DNA of 26,890 bases from a virus, in the IMG/VR virus record IMGVR_UViG_3300042731_001194, positions 1 through 26,890 of that record; one strand, given 5' to 3'. How positions within the stretch are numbered: the first letter of the stretch is position 1; each line of letters starts with the position of its first letter. Both the position numbers and the translations under genes were made by a program. This document shows positions 20,724 through 26,890 of the stretch, piece by piece. The notes under the pieces were generated by a model. The model had not been told where the DNA came from. It made no database searches and saw only the letters and a program-made list of their open reading frames with translations.

Positions 20724-23700
20724 ATGGCTGAAATTAAAAATAATTTTATAAAAGCCAAGATGAACAAAGACCTAGACGATAGGCTTGTTCCTCCTGGAGA
20801 ATATAGAAATGCTCAAAATATATCTATAAGTAGGTCAGAAGGTTCTGACGTAGGTGCTTTAGAAAATATTTTAGGTAATTCTGTTATATCTTCTACTGTA
20901 CTAAATATACCTAATATAGATGTTATAGGCTTTCTTAACGATAATGCTACTGATAACATATATTTATTTTTAACAGACTATACTGACACGTCTGTTAGTG
21001 GCATATCTAACTTTGCTCCTTCAAATGCAAATTGTATTATATCAAGATACAATACTTCTACTAAAATATATACTAAACTTGTTCAAGGCAGATTTTTAAA
21101 CTTTGCAAAGAACAATCCTATAATTGGTGTAAATATACTTGAAAATCTTTTATTTTTTACAGATAATAGAAATCAGCCAAGAAAAATAAATGTTGATTTA
21201 GCTAATCCGAATGGCAGTGCAAATCCTACTTATTATTCTAGTGAAGATACCATTTCTGTAGCAAAGCCAGCGCCTCTTAAGGCAATAAAGCTAGTTAATA
21301 TAGCTCAGGGGTTACCATTAGAATCTACAATGATAAACCCCGCACAGGAGTTTATGCCTGATGGAACTACACCTAATCCGGATTACAATCCTAATTGGGC
21401 CGGTGATCCTAACTTTTTGCAAGACAAATTTGTTAGATTTAGCTATAGATATAAGTTTGATGATGGGGAATATTCTTTAATGGCTCCTTTTACACAAACA
21501 TGCTTTATCCCCAAACAACAGGGCTACTTTTTAGATGGAGATCAAGACGAGGCATATAGAAGTACAATAGTTCAATTTGTAGAAAATAATGTAACTCAAA
21601 TAGGTTTAAATATACCTTTTGAAACCGAAGATCCCTCTACTGACTTACATATTAGTGAATTAGAAATAATATATAGAGAATCTGATACAACTAATATAAA
21701 AGTTGTTGAGTCTATTCCTGTAAGCTCGGTAGTTAACAAGATGAAATCTAATGTAAACAAAAACGTTTACAATTTTACTTATATATCTACTAAGCCATAT
21801 AAAACTTTACCCGCAGATCAGGGAATTAGAGTTTATGATATGGTCCCAGTTAGAGCTTTAGCTCAAGAGGTTTCAGGAAATAGAGTTATGTATGGGAATT
21901 TCCATGATAGAATGTCCCCTCCTAAATCTATAGATTACGGGGTCGGTTATTCTTTGAAGTTGCAAGATAGCCAAGTAGAATATCCTAATCACACTACAAA
22001 ACAAAATAGAAATTACCAAGTTGGTATTGTTTTATCCGATAAATTTGGTAGACAATCTTCTGTCGTGTTATCTTCAAAAGATACTGGGGATAATGAAGAA
22101 GGCATCCAATATGGTGGTTCAACTATATATTTACCTTATTTTAACGGGGATTTATCTGATATATTAAATTGGCCAGGTTATGCATTAAGGGTCTTGTTTA
22201 ATTCACCTATCCCATCTAATTTAGATATTAAAGGTTATCCTGGCCTATATAGTGAAACAAACCCTTTAGGTTGGTATTCATATAAAATAGTTGTTAGACA
22301 ACAAGAACAAGATTACTATAATGTATTTTTGCCTGGTATTTTAAATGGTTATCCAAGCGGTACAACCAATTTTAATACAGAGGTAGACCAAACGGCAAAC
22401 ATTGTATTAATAAATGATAACATAAATAAAATTCCTAGAGATTTAGCTGAGGTTGGTCCAGATCAAAAACAATATAGAAGTAGTGTTCAAATATTTGGTA
22501 GAGTAACCCCAGATCCATTAGATTCTACTTTAAATAAACAATATAAGCCAGGAATATTATCGGACACAGTTGTATCAATATCTACTGTTAATGACACTAA
22601 CTATAATGAAACTCAAGGAACAAATTTAGTATATCCAGAGTTTTATCAAAGTGAAACAAATCCACTAATAGGAAGAATTAGTACGCAGCAACCAATAGGT
22701 ATTATTGGTAGCGCTACATACAATATAACATTAGGTGTTTATGAAACAGCTCCTGTTGTATCTTTATTAGATATATATTGGGAAACTAGTACAACTGGAT
22801 TAATATCAGAATTAAACCAAGCTATAAGCCAAGGTTTTGCTGGGCCTTATTTTATTAATTTAAATGGCGGCTATAATCAAAATGAAGGCATGGCATCTGG
22901 AACTAAAGTAGTTAGTGGGGCTTTTGCGGAAGACAGTAATAACTTACCTATAGTTACTCCTGTTAATTTTAGCTTTAGCTCTGTTATTGATGGAAATGGT
23001 GTAGATAGAACAAGCGAATTTACAATATCACAAACACCAAATTCTGCATATCAATTTGATATAGCTACAAATGGCTTGTTTTATTATGGATCAAATTCAT
23101 CTTATGACTTAGGCAATAGATCTTTTACTTTTACAATTAATTGCCAAGATATAGCTGGCGGCACAACAGAACAATTACAATTTACTGGTTCTGTAGCCAA
23201 TGTAGCTCCTAGCATAACTAATTGTCCTGCTAATCAATTGTTATTAGAAGGATTAACATCTCCTTGGGAAGTTTATACAATGGAAGGAAACAATGGCTCC
23301 GCGTCTGGGGTTGATCAAACACAAGGATTAACTTGGAGTATAAAAAGCGTTAGTTATAATGGAACATTAATAGAAGATCAAGATTTATTTACAATAGATG
23401 AAATTTCAGGTGTTATTAACCAACCAAATGGTAATGCCCAAAAAACGGGTAATTATCAGTTAGTTATAGGATTAGAGGATGCAGGCGGATTAACTTCTAC
23501 TGATTGTAATCTTTATGTTTCTTTTGGCGTACCACAAGAAATTTCTTTACAATTTTATTTAGAAACGCCTTATACAGATAGCTGGAATGTTGAATGGATT
23601 ACTGTTGATGGAACAAGACAGCAATCATTACCTGGGCCTTGCAATACTGGGTGTGAAACAATTAATACTAGGTCAGTACCAAGCAATAATACCATGGTAG

Positions 23701-23876
23701 CTAGAGTAAGCAACTATTCTAACCCATTGCAAGATGTAGCTCAATATTCATTTATAGTTGATAATACTGTAGTTAATACTCAAACAAAACAACCTCCATT
23801 TGATGCAACTGTAGAATATACTTTTACAAATGTACAAGCACAGTCTGAATATAGAGTAGAAGTGTATTACGGTTAG
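20724..23876 (+). CDS. Tail nozzle / stabilisation protein, N-terminal part, with Ig/cadherin-like domains
   Basis: 1050 aa. Residues 1-60 carry the signature NKDLDDRLVPPGEYRNAQNI, which I associate with tail-nozzle/packaged-DNA-stabilisation proteins (P22 gp10 / T7 gp12 type). The next 600 or so residues are beta-rich and alternate structural blocks (FRFSYRYKFDDGEYSLMAPF-like segment, FGRQSSVVLSSKDTG), ending near SLLDIYWETSTTGLISELN (about residue 675-690). Residues about 715-930 form at least two cadherin/Ig-like domains (QLQFTGSVANVAPSITNCP, LTWSIKS, SGVINQPNG, NYQLVIGLEDAGG). About 930-1050 looks like a further Ig-like domain with paired Cys. It ends at a TAG. The following gene appears to continue the nozzle. 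Confidence 0.65.
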   Translation: MAEIKNNFIKAKMNKDLDDRLVPPGEYRNAQNISISRSEGSDVGALENILGNSVISSTVLNIPNIDVIGFLNDNATDNIYLFLTDYTDTSVSGISNFAPSNANCIISRYNTSTKIYTKLVQGRFLNFAKNNPIIGVNILENLLFFTDNRNQPRKINVDLANPNGSANPTYYSSEDTISVAKPAPLKAIKLVNIAQGLPLESTMINPAQEFMPDGTTPNPDYNPNWAGDPNFLQDKFVRFSYRYKFDDGEYSLMAPFTQTCFIPKQQGYFLDGDQDEAYRSTIVQFVENNVTQIGLNIPFETEDPSTDLHISELEIIYRESDTTNIKVVESIPVSSVVNKMKSNVNKNVYNFTYISTKPYKTLPADQGIRVYDMVPVRALAQEVSGNRVMYGNFHDRMSPPKSIDYGVGYSLKLQDSQVEYPNHTTKQNRNYQVGIVLSDKFGRQSSVVLSSKDTGDNEEGIQYGGSTIYLPYFNGDLSDILNWPGYALRVLFNSPIPSNLDIKGYPGLYSETNPLGWYSYKIVVRQQEQDYYNVFLPGILNGYPSGTTNFNTEVDQTANIVLINDNINKIPRDLAEVGPDQKQYRSSVQIFGRVTPDPLDSTLNKQYKPGILSDTVVSISTVNDTNYNETQGTNLVYPEFYQSETNPLIGRISTQQPIGIIGSATYNITLGVYETAPVVSLLDIYWETSTTGLISELNQAISQGFAGPYFINLNGGYNQNEGMASGTKVVSGAFAEDSNNLPIVTPVNFSFSSVIDGNGVDRTSEFTISQTPNSAYQFDIATNGLFYYGSNSSYDLGNRSFTFTINCQDIAGGTTEQLQFTGSVANVAPSITNCPANQLLLEGLTSPWEVYTMEGNNGSASGVDQTQGLTWSIKSVSYNGTLIEDQDLFTIDEISGVINQPNGNAQKTGNYQLVIGLEDAGGLTSTDCNLYVSFGVPQEISLQFYLETPYTDSWNVEWITVDGTRQQSLPGPCNTGCETINTRSVPSNNTMVARVSNYSNPLQDVAQYSFIVDNTVVNTQTKQPPFDATVEYTFTNVQAQSEYRVEVYYG

Positions 23877-23911
23877 TATTAAATATTTACAAAAATAAGT
23901 GATTATAAATT

Positions 23912-25309
23912 ATGGCAGCATCAATAGAAGTATCATACTTTAATTCGTTTTGGTTAAAACAGGTTCGTAATTCAAGCAACGAAATCGTTTGGCCAAATGG
24001 TTATCCGTATCAAAGTGCTTTTCCTGGAACTGCTACAGCTGGAGATAATAATTGGTTTATTGAAGAATCAAGAATTAGAGGGGGATATAATAACACTCAA
24101 GTGGATTTAGGTGTAAAAGCTTATTTAGTTGAAGACGAGCCACAACAGCAGCATCGATCTAATGCTTTAATATATTCAGGTATATTTAATTCAAGAACAG
24201 GTGTTAATAATACAAATCAATTTTCAGTAGGCGAAAGCATAACTAAAGCCACTGATCCAGCAAATGGATCAATTCAAAAACTATATGCAGAAGATACAAA
24301 CTTAATAGTATTTCAAGAAAACAAAGTAAGTAGAGCTTTAATAGACAAAGACGCTATTTATTCTGCAGAAGGAAATGCAGCTGTAACTTCAACTCAATTA
24401 GTTATAGGACAAATAGTACCTTATGCTGGTAACTATGGAATAAGCCGAAACCCAGAAAGTTTCGCTGTATATGGTTATCAAAAATACTTTGCAGACAAAG
24501 ATAGAAATGCTATATTAAGATTATCTGTTGATGGATTAACTGAAATATCTGCTTACGGAATGTCTGATTACTTTAGAGACAATTTAAGCAGTATAAGTGA
24601 AAGTGGTAAAATTATAGGAGGCTATGATATACATAATAAAAATTATACTATATCACTACAGAAAACTCCTGCATGGCAAGAAAATGAAGATAACCCTGCT
24701 ACCTATGCAACATTAACTTTTGATGAGTTAGTTAACGGATGGAATAGTTTTTACACTTATAAACCTACAGCTGTAGGAAGTCTTAAAAATAAGTTTTATA
24801 GTTTTAAAAATGGCTCTATATATGAGCATTATACAAACTACAACGGAAATAATAGAGGTTACTTTTATGGTTCTTATGCTCCATCAAATATAACTTTTAT
24901 ATTTAATGAGAACTCGTCTGTATCTAAAAACTTCCAAACAGTAAATTACGAAGGAGATAATGGATGGCAAGTTACTAGTTTTGTATCAGATGCTCAAAAG
25001 TATGATTATGTAAATAATGGCTGGGTTAGTTATGACGACAAGACTGCTCAAGTGCCTAGCTACAGCCAAACATATGATGATGGCGGAATTATATATAGGT
25101 TAGGTTTTGATAGAAAAGAAAACAAATATTTTGCTAATTTAATAAGCAATAGTGCGCCAAGAGACGGTGAAATTATTTGGGGTAATGAAATGTCTGGTAT
25201 TAAAGGATATTTTGCTACTGTTACTTTTTCAACTGACGCAATTACTGATGTTGGAGGAGCAAAAGAGTTATGGAGCGTTGGATCTAAATTTGTAGTATCT
25301 TCGTATTAA
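23912..25309 (+). CDS. Tail nozzle protein, C-terminal part (separate gene)
   Basis: 465 aa. Starts SIEVSYFNSFWLKQVRNSS and runs through SNALIYSGIFNSRTGVNNTN, SITKATDPANGSIQKLYA, FQENKVSRALIDKDAIYSAE, GQIVPYAGNYGISRNPESFA, YFADKDRNAILRLSVDGLTE, ISAYGMSDYFRDNL. In other marine phages, as I remember them, this run follows the ETSTTGLISELN-type segment in one long nozzle protein. Here it is its own gene in a different reading frame, 35 nt after the previous stop with an A-rich leader. The C-terminal 200 residues are beta-rich (FYSYAPS.., YDYVNNGW, SVGSKFVVSSY). It probably assembles with the 1050-aa protein into the tail tip. Confidence 0.65.
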   Translation: MAASIEVSYFNSFWLKQVRNSSNEIVWPNGYPYQSAFPGTATAGDNNWFIEESRIRGGYNNTQVDLGVKAYLVEDEPQQQHRSNALIYSGIFNSRTGVNNTNQFSVGESITKATDPANGSIQKLYAEDTNLIVFQENKVSRALIDKDAIYSAEGNAAVTSTQLVIGQIVPYAGNYGISRNPESFAVYGYQKYFADKDRNAILRLSVDGLTEISAYGMSDYFRDNLSSISESGKIIGGYDIHNKNYTISLQKTPAWQENEDNPATYATLTFDELVNGWNSFYTYKPTAVGSLKNKFYSFKNGSIYEHYTNYNGNNRGYFYGSYAPSNITFIFNENSSVSKNFQTVNYEGDNGWQVTSFVSDAQKYDYVNNGWVSYDDKTAQVPSYSQTYDDGGIIYRLGFDRKENKYFANLISNSAPRDGEIIWGNEMSGIKGYFATVTFSTDAITDVGGAKELWSVGSKFVVSSY

Positions 25310-25324
25310 ATAAAATTAAATAAT

Positions 25325-25780
25325 ATGTCAAAAAAATTGACTAAAGCTGTTAAAGAAAAAAGACAGCAAATATTAGACTTTGAGGCTACATTATTAGCAA
25401 TGAAAGATAATGAAAATGTTTATTTTGGGGACGATCATAAGTACCCTTTAAAACATGTATTTACTGAAGGGCTTTATTTAAGAGAGCTAAGATTAGAAGC
25501 CGACACTACAATTGTTGGAAAAATACACAAAGAAGATCATATAGTTTTTTTATTACACGGGACAGTTGCTGTTGCTTCTGATGAAGGAGTTAACGTATAT
25601 GAGGGTCCTTGTTATATTAAATCACCTGCTGGTATAAAAAGAGTAGCTCACGCAATAACAGATATTATATGGGTTAACATCCATGCTAATCCTACTAATA
25701 CCCAGGATTTAGAAGAACTAGAAAACAATATAATAGCTAAAGACTATTTAGAATATGAAGAATTTAAAAAACTTAAATAA
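25325..25780 (+). CDS. Cupin-fold protein in the virion gene block
   Basis: 151 aa. After an acidic/basic N-terminal helix (residues 1-30), a beta-barrel with cupin-like spacing: LRELRLEADTTIVGKIHKED then HIVFLLHGTVAVAS, with H68, H72 and H78 in the first barrel motif, then GPCYIKSPAGIKRVAHA and DIIWVNIHANP, with H109 and H120 in the second. A helix near the end (DLEELENNIIAKDYLEYEEF) completes it. The usual Glu of cupin motif 1 is missing, so catalysis is uncertain. Similar cupins occur in structural blocks of marine phages without known role. It may be a virion or assembly factor, or a metal-dependent enzyme. The fold call is good, the function is open. Confidence 0.65.
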   Translation: MSKKLTKAVKEKRQQILDFEATLLAMKDNENVYFGDDHKYPLKHVFTEGLYLRELRLEADTTIVGKIHKEDHIVFLLHGTVAVASDEGVNVYEGPCYIKSPAGIKRVAHAITDIIWVNIHANPTNTQDLEELENNIIAKDYLEYEEFKKLK

Positions 25781-25786
25781 TACACT

Positions 25787-26653
25787 ATGTCATTTGGAGT
25801 AGCAGCAATAGTTGGAGCGGCAAGCGCTGGGGTTGCAGCAATAGGGGCTACCGTTGGAGCAATTTCTTCTGGCAAAAAAGCTAGAAAAGCTCGTTTGCAA
25901 GCCAAGCAATTAACAGGGGAATTAGAGGCACTAGAAAAAAATAGGCAAGAAATTATAAACCCATTTTCCGGCGTTAAAGATTTATCTTCATATATAACAG
26001 ACGTTAGCAATATGGCTACAAATCCATACGCTAATTTAGGTGTTGCAACTCAAGCCGCTGAAATTCAAATAGAGCAGGCAGATATTGCATTAGCAAATAC
26101 TTTAGATGCTATTAGAGCCACTGGATCTGGAGCCGGAGGAGCTACTGCTTTAGCTCAAGCAGCATTACAAAGTAAAAAAGGAGTTTCTGCAAGCATAGAG
26201 CAACAAGAAGCTCAAAATGAAAAACTTAGAGCTCAAGGGGAAGCTAATCTTCAAAATATTAAAATGTCAGAAGCACAAAGAGTGCAAGGCGCTTTAATGA
26301 GTGAACAAGGTAGACTGCAGCAAGCAGATGTATCCGGACAACAATTTGTTTTTGGGCAAAGAGAAGCTAGAGAATTACAACAACTTAATAGAAAGCAAGC
26401 ACAAATAACTGGGGTGCAACAACAACAAGCAGCGGCAAATCAAGCTCAAGCTGGTTATATAAGTGCCGGTATAAGTGCTGTTGGAAATATTGGTTCATCT
26501 ATGATGGGCCTAGCTGGCGCGCCAACCGCACCTGCGGCGCAAGCAGTGGGTATGGCTCCTGACATAATGGCGAATAGCCAAGCGGCCACTATGAATATAA
26601 CACCACAGTCTGTACCAGTAGCAACACCTACTGCGCCAATATTTAGAGGATAA
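25787..26653 (+). CDS. Internal virion protein, Ala/Gln-rich
   Basis: 288 aa. A Gly/Ala hydrophobic N-terminus (VAAIVGAASAGVAAIGATVG) could insert in a membrane. It is followed by long Ala/Gln-rich helices (ARKARLQAKQLTGELEALEK, QADIALANTLDAIRATGSGA, QQEAQNEKLRAQGEANLQNI, ELQQLNRKQAQITGVQQQQA) and a Pro/Ala-rich end. This composition is typical of ejection/internal core proteins of podoviruses, packed in the capsid and pushed out with DNA, and the gene is at the expected end of the structural block. A Gly-rich segment around GSGAGGATALAQ may be a hinge. The exact role is inferred. Confidence 0.6.
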   Translation: MSFGVAAIVGAASAGVAAIGATVGAISSGKKARKARLQAKQLTGELEALEKNRQEIINPFSGVKDLSSYITDVSNMATNPYANLGVATQAAEIQIEQADIALANTLDAIRATGSGAGGATALAQAALQSKKGVSASIEQQEAQNEKLRAQGEANLQNIKMSEAQRVQGALMSEQGRLQQADVSGQQFVFGQREARELQQLNRKQAQITGVQQQQAAANQAQAGYISAGISAVGNIGSSMMGLAGAPTAPAAQAVGMAPDIMANSQAATMNITPQSVPVATPTAPIFRG

Positions 26654-26667
26654 TTAAAAAATAAAAA

Positions 26668-26890
26668 ATGGGAGCATACGAAAATCCACAAGCAGTAATT
26701 GATACGGGTACGCCTCAGATATTAGCTGGAGCTATAGAAAATATTGGAAAGTTTGGGGCGAATATATTAGATCAAGAAAAAGAAAAAAGAATTGCTGAAG
26801 AAAAAGCAAGGAAAGAATGGCTTAAGTATACGTTTGAATTTTCAATGGACGAATACGACAAGGCTCATGAACAAATGATTGCCAATGGCG
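26668..26890 (+). CDS. Second internal virion protein, 3'-truncated by the window edge
   Basis: ATG at 26668 after a TAATTAAAAAATAAAAA leader. The 74 codons visible are open to the window end. The start, MGAYENPQAVIDTGTPQILA, leads into GAIENIGKFGANILDQEKEK and then a charged helix (RIAEEKARKEWLKYTFEFSM). A short Gly/Asn-rich opening followed by a long charged helix is seen at the start of internal virion or core proteins that follow genes like the preceding one. Too little is visible to assign it further. Confidence 0.6.
   Translation, partial: MGAYENPQAVIDTGTPQILAGAIENIGKFGANILDQEKEKRIAEEKARKEWLKYTFEFSMDEYDKAHEQMIANG

Noticed and set aside
1-26890. tRNA genes, CRISPR arrays, IS elements, attachment sites
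   Set aside because: No cloverleaf-like element, spaced repeat array, transposase or integrase was found on reading both strands.

Overview
The window is part of an AT-rich, strictly lytic-looking tailed-phage genome. Every convincing gene is on the + strand, packed with 1-4 nt TAATG/ATGA junctions or short A-rich gaps. No integrase, replication gene, tRNA, IS element or CRISPR array is visible, and no stretch over 300 nt lacks a gene. Start codons are preceded by A/T-rich leaders (AAATT/AAATC pentamers, AAAACAAAAAAATT) rather than Shine-Dalgarno sequences. This is the pattern of Bacteroidota and their phages, so a marine or aquatic flavobacterium-like host is the best guess (inference). There is no tail tube, sheath or tape-measure gene. 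There are nozzle-like tail proteins and internal-virion-like proteins, so a short-tailed (podovirus-type) virion is likely.

Layout. 1-3.3 kb holds a tail fibre (5' end outside the window), a tail-fibre-chaperone-like protein and two receptor-binding candidates: a DUF1566/C-lectin-like protein and a propeller-like protein, which share the same N-terminal tag. 3.4-4.3 kb holds small conserved phage proteins, including a one-TM coiled-coil protein. 4.4-6.6 kb holds a phage chaperonin pair, groEL then groES (reversed relative to bacteria and overlapping), followed by a coupled winged-helix protein. 6.6-9.1 kb holds very small proteins plus a lysis cassette: a 52-aa membrane protein, an M15 peptidoglycan peptidase, a HExxH mini-zincin and a 3TM-type holin. 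Two of these genes (7112-7270 and 8244-8402) are only 52 codons long. 9.2-12.7 kb holds a coiled-coil protein, a conserved small protein, a 201-aa protein that reads as two tandem GroES-like barrels, a probable small terminase and the large terminase. 12.7-17.8 kb holds portal, acidic scaffold and major capsid protein, closed by a strong intrinsic terminator. 17.9-26.9 kb holds head-tail connector proteins, a two-gene tail nozzle with Ig/cadherin-like domains, a cupin protein and Ala/Gln-rich internal virion proteins.

The most interesting signal is a phage-encoded folding suite. GroEL, a canonical short GroES, and separately, next to the packaging genes, a tandem double-Cpn10-like protein translationally coupled to small conserved proteins, one of them a prefoldin-sized coiled-coil. 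I infer that the suite serves capsid or tail folding. The second co-chaperonin candidate is the part most worth testing.
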